Shown here: one piece after another, positions 40,158 through 47,649 of the stretch
How positions within the stretch are numbered: position 1 is the first letter of the stretch
Layout: every line of letters begins with the position of its first letter
NCBI GenBank assembly: GCA_965212595.1
Contig: CBDBVE010000001.1
Span: 434,001-498,000 of the forward strand
Source: Poritiphilus sp965212595
GTDB lineage: Bacteria > Bacteroidota > Bacteroidia > Flavobacteriales > Flavobacteriaceae
Length of the DNA: 64,000 nucleotides
Direction: 5' to 3'
Notes under the pieces: model-generated
The model's input: only the letters and a program-made list of their open reading frames with translations
The model's database searches: none
Told to the model about the DNA's origin: nothing
Made by a program: the position numbers and the translations under genes

Positions 40158-40853
40158 TTGAGCTTTGTAGACATTATTTCGGATAATCTGCATAGAATAT
40201 TCTATTCGGGAGCCATTATTATGGCCTTAATTAGATATCCAAAGTACTTTGACACCCCTTTAAAGTATTTCCCAATTCTTTTAATGTATACACTGCTAAA
40301 CGAAACCCTAGGTTATATAATCAGCCATAGCGATGACTATAACTTTGTATGGAGCGAATTTTACTCCACCTATAATGTCATAATTTACAATATCTACAAT
40401 GTTGTTTTCTTTCTGTATTTCTTCGTGGTTTACCGTTTCTATTTTCAAAACAAAAAACACAAGAATTTCGCCACTATTGCTATTGTGCTTTTTTTAATAA
40501 CAGCATCGATAAATCCGTTTATAGAAAATTTCATGCTAGAGCAACAGACCTATACTTATGTGCTTGGGGCAGCACTTCTGATCTGTTGTATTGTGTTTTA
40601 TTTTATGGAAATTTACAGCAAGCTTCAACGCTGGTTTCTTTCTAGAGACCTTGTCTCTTGGGTAAGCCTAGGTCTGTTTATTTTTTATGTGGGATACCTG
40701 CCAATCAAAATTTCGAGATACTACAGCACTTTATACGGTCTTAGCGAAGCTCCTTATGTTAGAAACATATTGATAGCTTTGGTAATCGCAATGTATAGCT
40801 GCTTTATTATAGGGTTTTGGCGAATGAGAAGGCGAAAAATAGCTATAGAATAA
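40158..40853 (+). CDS. Conserved multi-pass membrane protein
   Basis: This 231-residue protein has about seven helices: MSFVDIISDNLHRIFYSGAI at the N-terminus, aromatic-rich middle helices (YNVIIYNIYNVVFFLYFFVVYRF) and a basic C-terminal tail (WRMRRRKIAIE). No ATG exists at the natural N-terminus; TTG 40158 is the only sensible start. Proteins of this shape are sometimes found with histidine kinases in Flavobacteria, but none is here. Function unknown. Confidence 0.65.
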   Translation: MSFVDIISDNLHRIFYSGAIIMALIRYPKYFDTPLKYFPILLMYTLLNETLGYIISHSDDYNFVWSEFYSTYNVIIYNIYNVVFFLYFFVVYRFYFQNKKHKNFATIAIVLFLITASINPFIENFMLEQQTYTYVLGAALLICCIVFYFMEIYSKLQRWFLSRDLVSWVSLGLFIFYVGYLPIKISRYYSTLYGLSEAPYVRNILIALVIAMYSCFIIGFWRMRRRKIAIE

Positions 40854-40862
40854 GTAAAGAAT

Positions 40863-41465
40863 ATGAAAATAGTAATCATAGGTGGGCACGGCACTATTGG
40901 AAAAAAAGTAGCCGACCATTTTTCAAAAAAACACGAGGTGATTGTTGCCGGCCGAAGAAGCGATGATGCTCCGGTAGATATCGCAGATTCAGCTTCAATA
41001 ACAGCTTTGTTTGATAGTATAGGTGCCGTGGATGCCATCATCTGTGCGGCAGGCGAAGCCAAATGGGCTCCTTTTGAGGAACTAAGCGAGGAGGATTTTT
41101 ATATTGGTCTGCGCTCTAAATTAATGGGACAGGTAAACCTGGTACGTATCGGTAAAACCTACCTGAGTCCGGGAGGATCTATAACGCTTACCACGGGTAT
41201 CCTTGCAGATGATCCAGTGCCCATGACCACCAGTGCGGCCATGGTAAATGGAGGTATTCATAGTTTTGTAATGGCAGCCGCCCTTGAAATGGAAAGCGGC
41301 ATCCGCATTAATGTAGTTTCCTCGGGCCTCGTAGAGGATGCCCTTGAAAAATACCGGGATTACTTCCCCGGGCATCACCCTATACCTATGGAAAAGATGC
41401 TAAGGGGTTATATACGCAGCGTGGAAGGCAAGGGAAATGGTGAGGTTATTAGGATCTACGACTAA
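40863..41465 (+). CDS. Short-chain dehydrogenase/reductase-like protein lacking the catalytic Tyr-x-x-x-Lys
   Basis: This 200-residue Rossmann protein has the cofactor loop IIGGHGTIGKKV (4-15), VAGRRSDDAPVDIAD near 30 and AICAAG-like IICAAGEAKW near 58. Where classical SDRs have YxxxK it reads SAAMVNGGIHSFVMAAALEM, so the usual catalytic dyad is absent. The family assignment is secure, but activity may be unusual or lost. A short subfamily with this substitution exists. It starts nine bases after the preceding membrane gene. Confidence 0.82.
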   Translation: MKIVIIGGHGTIGKKVADHFSKKHEVIVAGRRSDDAPVDIADSASITALFDSIGAVDAIICAAGEAKWAPFEELSEEDFYIGLRSKLMGQVNLVRIGKTYLSPGGSITLTTGILADDPVPMTTSAAMVNGGIHSFVMAAALEMESGIRINVVSSGLVEDALEKYRDYFPGHHPIPMEKMLRGYIRSVEGKGNGEVIRIYD

Positions 41466-41481
41466 AACTTAGGATACTAAA

Positions 41482-42243
41482 ATGGGCTTCTACGATCTCC
41501 CCAAAGCTGAAAGGGCAGAATTGGTTCAAAAAATTGAAGATACCTTAGCAATAGACTTACAGAAGGGTGATAGAACTATGATATTAAGGTATTTCTCCGA
41601 TGAGGATACTTATATAAGAAAAGCAGCCTATCTGGGTATAGGAAGACTATATCTTAAGCAAAAATCTTTACGCCCGATAATTCTTTCCAGACTTGAAGGT
41701 TTATTAGATTCTGAGCTTCCCAAAGTACGCCAGACTACCATTAATTCTGCTGGTGAGATCGGCATGACAAATTTTGATATTGTCCGGTCTTTTTTTGACA
41801 GCGGACTATTTGATGCGCATCATTCGGTCAGGAATGCGGTTATTGGCTCTCTTAAGAAAATGGGGCAAAAAAATCCGAAGCCCACCCTGGGCTGGGCATC
41901 AACTTATTTAAGGCACAAAGACAAAGAGGTGAGGCGAGAAATTTGCCATGGCATAGAACTCAGGGGAAGAACCCATCCGCAGGATATACTTCCCATGTTA
42001 GCCGAGCTTCAATTTGATAGTACGGCTAGGGTTAGAAATACTTTAATACATGTTTTGGGGCAGATTGCCTATAAAAAAGGGTGTTTAGCAACCGTGGTTC
42101 GCGCGTTGAACAGCTGGGAAAACAAAGCTTTGGTTGAGGAGGCTCTCGATGAAATTGTAGATGTACATGAGCGCTATAAGAATTTCTCAGCCCTAAGCCA
42201 GGAAGAGGCAATAAATTATATCCAAAATCACTATTCACCATAA
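41482..42243 (+). CDS. HEAT-repeat protein
   Basis: This 253-residue all-helical protein is made of about six HEAT-like repeats, for example TYIRKAAYLGIGRLYLK, PKVRQTTINSAGEIGM, HSVRNAVIGSLKKMGQ, KEVRREICHGIEL and ARVRNTLIHVLGQIAY, each with the Arg/Asn-containing second helix. It has no signal peptide. Such solenoids bind proteins or nucleic acids; DNA-alkylation-repair-like relatives exist, but the key residues cannot be judged here. It follows the SDR gene after 16 bases and is likely in the same operon. Confidence 0.82.
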   Translation: MGFYDLPKAERAELVQKIEDTLAIDLQKGDRTMILRYFSDEDTYIRKAAYLGIGRLYLKQKSLRPIILSRLEGLLDSELPKVRQTTINSAGEIGMTNFDIVRSFFDSGLFDAHHSVRNAVIGSLKKMGQKNPKPTLGWASTYLRHKDKEVRREICHGIELRGRTHPQDILPMLAELQFDSTARVRNTLIHVLGQIAYKKGCLATVVRALNSWENKALVEEALDEIVDVHERYKNFSALSQEEAINYIQNHYSP

Positions 42244-42271
42244 AAAAACCCTGACCAGGAGGAGTCAGGGT
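42242..42271 (-). terminator. Terminator after rpsT
   Basis: ACCCTGAC (42248-42255) and GTCAGGGT (42264-42271) are followed on the minus strand by a T-run. It overlaps the last bases of the convergent HEAT gene. Confidence 0.88.
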
Positions 42272-42299
42272 CTATAAAATAGGATTTAGAAGCAAACTA

Positions 42300-42551
42300 C
42301 TACAAAGCAGCAACCTGCTTCATTAACTTACTTTTTAAGTTACCCGCTTTGTTGGCATGGATGATATTGCGTTTTGCTAACTTATCTATCATACCCACAA
42401 CGGCAGGCAACAATGCTTCTGCCTTTTTCTTATTTTTTTCGCTTCTTAATTTCTTAATGGCATTACGCGTAGTTTTATGCTGATACCTATTGCGAAGACG
42501 TACTGCTTCGTTTCTTCTAATTCGCTTTAATGCCGACTGATGATTTGCCAT
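42300..42551 (-). CDS. rpsT: 30S ribosomal protein S20
   Basis: This 83-residue, very basic protein starts MANHQSALKRIRRNEAVRLRN, then TTRNAIKKLR, and ends HANKAGNLKSKLMKQV. This is the complete S20 pattern; the protein binds 16S rRNA in the small subunit. It lies 44 bases downstream of two tRNA-Glu genes on the same strand with no promoter or terminator visible between, so it may be transcribed with them. Confidence 0.97.
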   Translation of the reverse strand: MANHQSALKRIRRNEAVRLRNRYQHKTTRNAIKKLRSEKNKKKAEALLPAVVGMIDKLAKRNIIHANKAGNLKSKLMKQVAAL

Positions 42552-42555
42552 GTTT

Positions 42556-42595
42556 TTACCTCTTACTTCGTATTTCTAATTTCGTATTTCGGTTG
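42556..42595. repeat. Degenerate TTCGTATTTC repeat flanking the tRNAs
   Basis: The pyrimidine-rich words CTTCGTATTTC, TAATTTCGTATTTC and CGG sit directly 3' of tRNA-Glu copy 1. Similar words recur at 42700-42745 before copy 2, and in inverse orientation at 36143-36175. They look like dispersed decayed spacer repeats. Confidence 0.45.
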
Positions 42596-42667
42596 TAGCC
42601 CGTAGGGGAATCGAACCCCTGTTACCAGGATGAAAACCTGGCGTCCTAACCCCTAGACGAACGGGCC
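42596..42667 (-). tRNA. tRNA-Glu (UUC anticodon), copy 1
   Basis: This is a 72-base cloverleaf on the minus strand. The acceptor GGCCCGT pairs with ACGGGCT, with discriminator A. The anticodon stem CAGG/CCTG encloses the loop TTTTCAT, giving UUC. The T arm reads GGGGTTCGATTCCCC. CCA is not encoded. It is identical in sequence to the copy at 42749. Confidence 0.96.
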
Positions 42668-42748
42668 AGTTTGAAGTTAGAAATTAGAACTGCGAATAAA
42701 GAATTTTCTTATTTCTTATTTCGTACCTCTAATTTCGCGCTTCGGTCG

Positions 42749-42820
42749 TAGCCCGTAGGGGAATCGAACCCCTGTTACCAGGATGAAAACCTGGCGTCCT
42801 AACCCCTAGACGAACGGGCC
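42749..42820 (-). tRNA. tRNA-Glu (UUC anticodon), copy 2
   Basis: This is an identical 72-base tRNA gene 81 bp upstream of copy 1 in transcription order. It lies 22 bp after a good promoter, so both tRNAs and perhaps rpsT form one transcript. Confidence 0.96.
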
Positions 42821-42841
42821 TGCTTCGCATAATTGCGGATG

Positions 42842-42872
42842 CAAAAATACAATTATTTTTCACTAAGACAAC
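42842..42872 (-). promoter_or_regulatory. Promoter of the tRNA-Glu cluster
   Basis: On the minus strand, GTTG (42869-42872), a spacer of 19 bp and TATTTTTG (42842-42849) match the consensus, except T to G in the first base of the -33 element. Confidence 0.8.
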
Positions 42873-43066
42873 ACCAACTCCTTATTTTTTAGGTAAAACC
42901 CAATCCCTAATTATCTGAATGGAAACAAATTCCAAAACTCGGGGGTAGATTCTTGCCAAACATTGGCATTCCTTACCAAAAATTTCCAGTGCTAGCCTTA
43001 TAAAAGAACTCATTCATAATATCTGCATGGAAATTGCATTGAACCGCTTTAACTTAAGAAAGGGGC

Positions 43067-43080
43067 GGGGTCTAGACCCC
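43067..43080. repeat. Perfect 14-bp palindrome
   Basis: GGGGTCTAGACCCC lies 67 bp downstream of proS. It has no loop and no T-run, so it is not a normal terminator. Role unknown. Confidence 0.4.
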
Positions 43081-43146
43081 AGTAATTTATTCATCTTTCA
43101 ATAGCCAAGTAAGGAGAAATACTATTAGACCTTTAAGTTCAGCTCC

Positions 43147-44622
43147 TTAATACGCCTTTGCAAAAAGCACCCTCCTGTCTGATGGTTTTCCTGTGACCAT
43201 ACAATTCCCAGCCTCCTCATTCCCTTCTAACGGGATGCAACGAATAGTGGCCTTAGTCTCTTCTTTTATCCGATCCTCGGTAGCTGTTGTTCCGTCCCAG
43301 TGTGCAGAGATAAATCCACCTTTACTTTCAAGAACTTCTTTGAACTCGTCATAAGTATCAACCTCCGTAATATGCGTTTCGCGATAATCGAATGCTTTTT
43401 TATAAATATTGCTTTGGATATCCTCGAGTAAACCAGCTATTTTTTCTACTACATCAGCAATTGGTACAGTTTCCTTTTCAAGAGTATCTCTTCTGGCTAA
43501 TTCTATGGTATCATTTTCCATATCGCGTTGCCCAATAGCCAGTCTTATTGGAACTCCTTTTAATTCGTATTCGTTGAATTTAAAGCCTGGTTTGTGCGTA
43601 TCTCTGTTATCGTACTTAACAGAAATTCCTTTGTCTCTTAATTCGTCTATTATCGGACTTAGCTTTTCCGAAATAGCCTCTAACTGCTCTAAACCCTTGT
43701 AAATAGGCACAATAACAACTTGTATAGGTGCCAATTTGGGAGGTAGCACCAGGCCGTTATCATCACTATGCGTCATAATCAATGCCCCCATCAAGCGGGT
43801 TGAAACACCCCAGGAAGTGGCCCAAACATGTTCTTGCTTTCCTTCTTTAGTGGCGAATTTCACGTCGAAAGCCTTGGCAAAATTCTGCCCTAAGAAATGA
43901 GATGTTCCTGCCTGTAAAGCCTTCCCATCCTGCATCAATGCCTCAATGCAATAGGTTTCTACAGCCCCTGCAAAACGTTCGCTCTCGGTCTTAATTCCTT
44001 TTATTACAGGTATCGCCATATGCTTTTCGGCAAAGTCGGCGTATACTTTTAAAATCAGTTCGGCCTCATCAATGGCTTCTTGTTCCGTGGCATGCGCTGT
44101 ATGCCCTTCCTGCCATAAAAACTCGGTAGTTCTCAAAAAAAGGCGGGTACGCATCTCCCAACGTACTACATTAGCCCATTGATTCAATAATAGGGGAAGA
44201 TCCCGATACGATTGTATCCATTTTCTATAAGTATCCCAAATAATGGTTTCCGAGGTAGGCCTCACAATAAGTTCTTCCTCCAATTTGGCTTCTTCATCCA
44301 CAACAATACCACTTCCGTCTTCGGCATTTTTCAGTCTGTAGTGCGTAACCACTGCACATTCCTTGGCGAAGCCTTCTACATGACTTGCTTCCTTGCTCAA
44401 ATACGACTTGGGTATAAACAATGGAAAATAGGCATTCTGATGCCCGGTGTCTTTAAACATCTTATCCAATCCGGCTTGTATTTTCTCCCAAATTGCAAAA
44501 CCATAAGGTTTTATAACCATACACCCTCTAACACCGGAATTCTCTGCTAAATCTGCCTTTACTACAAGCTCGTTATACCATTTAGAATAATCCTCTGCTC
44601 TCTTCGTTAAATTTTTACCCAT
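43147..44622 (-). CDS. proS: Prolyl-tRNA synthetase (short, eukaryote/archaea-type)
   Basis: This 491-residue class II enzyme charges tRNA-Pro. It shows the motif 2 region VVRWEMRTRLFLRTTEFLWQEGHTAH near 128-153, ATSWGVSTRLMGALIMTHSDDNGLVLPP near 270-297, an anticodon-binding domain (about 305-410) and a C-terminal zinc-binding-like domain ending in Tyr, as in archaeal-type ProRS. It lacks the INS editing domain of bacterial-type enzymes, which fits its length. It diverges from the lipoprotein gene at 44719. Confidence 0.96.
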   Translation of the reverse strand: MGKNLTKRAEDYSKWYNELVVKADLAENSGVRGCMVIKPYGFAIWEKIQAGLDKMFKDTGHQNAYFPLFIPKSYLSKEASHVEGFAKECAVVTHYRLKNAEDGSGIVVDEEAKLEEELIVRPTSETIIWDTYRKWIQSYRDLPLLLNQWANVVRWEMRTRLFLRTTEFLWQEGHTAHATEQEAIDEAELILKVYADFAEKHMAIPVIKGIKTESERFAGAVETYCIEALMQDGKALQAGTSHFLGQNFAKAFDVKFATKEGKQEHVWATSWGVSTRLMGALIMTHSDDNGLVLPPKLAPIQVVIVPIYKGLEQLEAISEKLSPIIDELRDKGISVKYDNRDTHKPGFKFNEYELKGVPIRLAIGQRDMENDTIELARRDTLEKETVPIADVVEKIAGLLEDIQSNIYKKAFDYRETHITEVDTYDEFKEVLESKGGFISAHWDGTTATEDRIKEETKATIRCIPLEGNEEAGNCMVTGKPSDRRVLFAKAY

Positions 44623-44718
44623 TAAAAGTACTTTGGCACAAAACTTGTGACATTGTTAGAAAATTAGTTCGGTAAAACTAACTATTTTTAGTATGTTCAA
44701 CAATATAAATTTACGACG

Positions 44719-46044
44719 ATGATTCAATCTCTACCCCAACCCAAAGCTACAAAAGCTTCTTTACTCGTTCTTTTGTCGGTCGTTTTAGTTTCCTGCGGTT
44801 CTTACCAGCAGGCTTCGTACTATGATAATGATGGCATTTACGCAGAAGGTACAGAGCGCACAACGGTAAACAGGAATCCGCAAGTTAAAAAACAAGCTAA
44901 GGAAAGTGACGGCATTTACGAAGATTATTTTGGACGTAAAGCAGAACAAATCGCGCAGATCCGGGAAAACGAGATCTTTACCGACATCGATGGGTATTCC
45001 AGCGATGTAGAGAGCGACAGTCTTGAGCTGGGATTAGAAGACGACAATTATTTTGAATCTAATAACGACTATAACGGATATGCCGGTTGGGGCGATAGTG
45101 GCTCTAACGTTACCATCAATGTTTATGATAACTTGGGCTGGGGCGGTGCCGGTTTATGGGGCTGGGGTGGTCTTGGTTTCGGATGGGGATGGAATAATCC
45201 CTGGTATGGCGGTTACTATGGCTGGGGATGGAATAGACCCTGGTATGGCGGATGGGGATGGAATAGGCCCTGGATTGGCGGATGGGGATGGAACAATCCC
45301 TGGTATGGTGGCTTTGGATGGGGATATGCCGGTTATTGGGGTGGTTATTACGGCTATGGTAGATTTGGACGAGGATATGGTTATAATTATGGCAGAAACT
45401 ATGCCTTCAACCGAGGTAGACGAGGTTACTACAATAGAAATACATTAGCCACAACTGGCGTTCGTGGACGATCTAATCTGGGAACCCGTTCTCGAGGTAC
45501 TAATACCAGGTACAGAGGCAACAGTGGAAGGTCTAATATCAATACAAGCAGGGCTACTTCAAGGAGCTCCAGCAGATATAGAAGCGGTACTACCGCAAGA
45601 CGATCTGTAAGTGCAGATGCGATTGCCAGAAACCGGTCTTACCGGTCTAGCCGAAGTACAAGAGCTGTTCCACGTTACAATAGCAGTTCAAGGTCTAATC
45701 AATCGTATAGAAGTAATTCTCCAAGAAGCAGCACCTATAGAAGAGGCACCTCTAGTGGCACTCGCAGCAGAGGCACCTATAGAAGCAACGCACCCAGGAG
45801 GTCTACATATTCCTCAGGTTCTAGAAGCTCAGGTTCCAGAAGCTCTGGATACAGAAGTTCTGGCCGAAGCAGTTCATCAAGAAGCTCTGGGTACAGAAGT
45901 TCGGGTAGCAGAAGCTCCAGAAGTTCAGGTAGCTATAGAAGCTCGGGCGGAGGTTCCAGAAGTTCTGGCGTTCGAAGTTCAGGAGGCGGTTCCAGATCTT
46001 CCGGTGGAAGAAGTGGAGGCCGAAGTGGGGGAAGAAGATCATAA
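44719..46044 (+). CDS. Gly/Trp-rich then Arg/Ser-rich low-complexity lipoprotein
   Basis: This 441-residue protein has lipobox LVSCGS near residue 26. A normal acidic region covers about 30-130. Four copies of a GWGWN(N/R)PW(Y/I)GG unit and Tyr/Gly-rich sequence follow (about 140-235). About 190 residues dominated by Arg, Ser and Gly in RSSG-type repeats run to the end. In DNA the repeats are near-identical 30-bp and shorter units, which should be prone to slippage. Such proteins recur between proS and a FadL-type porin in Flavobacteria as I recall. The likely site is the outer membrane or cell surface. Function unknown. Confidence 0.8.
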   Translation: MIQSLPQPKATKASLLVLLSVVLVSCGSYQQASYYDNDGIYAEGTERTTVNRNPQVKKQAKESDGIYEDYFGRKAEQIAQIRENEIFTDIDGYSSDVESDSLELGLEDDNYFESNNDYNGYAGWGDSGSNVTINVYDNLGWGGAGLWGWGGLGFGWGWNNPWYGGYYGWGWNRPWYGGWGWNRPWIGGWGWNNPWYGGFGWGYAGYWGGYYGYGRFGRGYGYNYGRNYAFNRGRRGYYNRNTLATTGVRGRSNLGTRSRGTNTRYRGNSGRSNINTSRATSRSSSRYRSGTTARRSVSADAIARNRSYRSSRSTRAVPRYNSSSRSNQSYRSNSPRSSTYRRGTSSGTRSRGTYRSNAPRRSTYSSGSRSSGSRSSGYRSSGRSSSSRSSGYRSSGSRSSRSSGSYRSSGGGSRSSGVRSSGGGSRSSGGRSGGRSGGRRS

Positions 46045-46082
46045 AATCATACAATCAATTTTCTAAGTAAACTTTTATAAAA

Positions 46083-47594
46083 ATGAAAAGGTATTTTACT
46101 TTCATCATGGTATTGGTATGTGCGGTTGCAACCGCACAAAACATCAATGACGTATTGAGGTACAGCGCTGAAAACACCCAGGGAACAGCTAGATTTCAGG
46201 GTATGAGCGGAGCTTTTGGCGCCCTGGGAGGTGATCTTTCGGCATTAAATGTGAATCCGGCCGGATCAGCGGTATTCAACAATAGCCTTATCACGTTTTC
46301 GGGCACCAATTACAACCGGGATAACGATGCTATTTATTTTAATAGCCTCAACAATAGAGAACTAAATTCTGTAGAGTTAAACCAGGCAGGCGGGGTTTTT
46401 GTCTTTAAAACTACAGACGACTCTAATTGGAAAAAAGTATCTCTCGCCTTTAATTATGATATCGTACAGAATTTTGATAATGAGTTCTTTGCTTCGGGTA
46501 ATAGTACCCAGGGAATTGATAATTATTTCCAGGCCTTTGCGCAAGGCGCTCCTTTAGGGCCGCTACGAGTACAGGATGGCGAATTTATTGAAGATGCGTA
46601 TTTAGATATTGGTTCCAGTCTTGGTTTTGTTGATCAGCAGGCATTTTTAGGCTTTCAGGCCGGTGTTATTGATCCTGTAGACCCCGATGATGATGACAAC
46701 ACCCAATACGTTTCAAATGCACAATACAGTAGCGTTAACCAGGAGTTTTTTCAAAGTACTTCGGGGTACAACAACAGATTCACGCTTAACGCGGCCGCAC
46801 AGTACCAGGAAAACCTTTATTTGGGGGCTTCTCTAAACTTTCATACGGTGATTTATGATAAGCTGACGCTTTTTGATGAGACCGGATACGATGCAGCTTC
46901 TCCGATACAAACCACAACTTTTGACAATTTCTTGCATACAGAAGGAACCGGATTTTCCTTTAGCGTAGGAGCAATAGCTAAGCTGAACGACAATATTCGC
47001 ATTGGAGGGAGCTATCAGTCACCTACCTGGTATCGCCTGACTGATGACCTTTCTCAACGAATAAATACCGATTTTGCTGATAAAAATCCGGACATTACGT
47101 TCATCGACTTTAATATTGTCAACTTATTTGAGGCCTATACAGTAAAAACACCGGCTAAGCTAACCGGTAGCGCCGCTATTGTTTTTGGAAAACAAGGCCT
47201 GCTGAGTTTTGATTATGGGTATCAGGACATGACTGAGGCGGAACTAAGGCCCACATCGGATCCTAGTTTTTCAGAAGTGAATCAGGATATTGCCAGTCAG
47301 TTAAAAGCAGTATCTACCTTTAGAGTAGGTGGAGAATATAGGATTGATGCCGTGAGCCTCAGAGGAGGTTACAGATTTGAGCAAAGCCCGTATGAAGATG
47401 AAATCACCATTGGCGATTTAACAGGTTTTTCTGCCGGAATTGGTTATAATTTTGGTGGAAGCAGATTAGATCTTGCTTTTAGCAGGTCTGAGCAAGACGT
47501 TAATGAGCAGCTCTTCGATGCAGGGGTCACCACTCCCGCCCTGGTGAATAGGATTAACTCTAACGTTACCCTTGGTTATACCTTAAATTTCTAG
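46083..47594 (+). CDS. Outer-membrane protein of the OmpP1/FadL/TodX family
   Basis: This 503-residue beta-barrel has a signal peptide (about 1-18, ending ATAQN). The plug-like N-terminus YSAENTQGTARFQGMSGAFGALGGDLSALNVNPAGSAVFNNS is diagnostic of FadL/TodX transporters of long-chain fatty acids or hydrocarbons. Alternating strands continue to the aromatic C-terminus NVTLGYTLNF. It starts 38 bases after the low-complexity lipoprotein gene and is probably co-transcribed. Substrate unknown. Confidence 0.9.
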   Translation: MKRYFTFIMVLVCAVATAQNINDVLRYSAENTQGTARFQGMSGAFGALGGDLSALNVNPAGSAVFNNSLITFSGTNYNRDNDAIYFNSLNNRELNSVELNQAGGVFVFKTTDDSNWKKVSLAFNYDIVQNFDNEFFASGNSTQGIDNYFQAFAQGAPLGPLRVQDGEFIEDAYLDIGSSLGFVDQQAFLGFQAGVIDPVDPDDDDNTQYVSNAQYSSVNQEFFQSTSGYNNRFTLNAAAQYQENLYLGASLNFHTVIYDKLTLFDETGYDAASPIQTTTFDNFLHTEGTGFSFSVGAIAKLNDNIRIGGSYQSPTWYRLTDDLSQRINTDFADKNPDITFIDFNIVNLFEAYTVKTPAKLTGSAAIVFGKQGLLSFDYGYQDMTEAELRPTSDPSFSEVNQDIASQLKAVSTFRVGGEYRIDAVSLRGGYRFEQSPYEDEITIGDLTGFSAGIGYNFGGSRLDLAFSRSEQDVNEQLFDAGVTTPALVNRINSNVTLGYTLNF

Positions 47595-47618
47595 TCAGGA
47601 ATTAATAGTATGAATATA

Positions 47619-47645
47619 AGCCCCTGCTTAACTGCTGGGGCTTTG
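47619..47645. terminator. Bidirectional terminator between convergent genes
   Basis: AGCCCC (47619-47624) and GGGGCT (47637-47642) form a hairpin with a T-rich flank on the plus strand. It separates the FadL-type gene from the T9SS protein gene. Confidence 0.65.
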
Positions 47646-47649
47646 TGTT

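Larger units (their letters stand above)
42821..43146. other. 326-base intergenic region
   Basis: This region contains the tRNA promoter (42842-42872) and a perfect 14-bp palindrome (43067-43080). There is no ORF worth calling and no terminator of proS that I can see. Confidence 0.6.

Noticed and set aside
45750..46044. Short repeated units resembling a CRISPR array
   Set aside because: The units are in-frame RSSG codons without constant repeats and unique spacers; no cas gene is present.
45611..46066. Plus-strand 151-codon ORF rich in Ala, Glu and Val
   Set aside because: It is the shifted frame of the Arg/Ser repeat tract of the 44719-46044 lipoprotein, which has a lipobox and a natural start.
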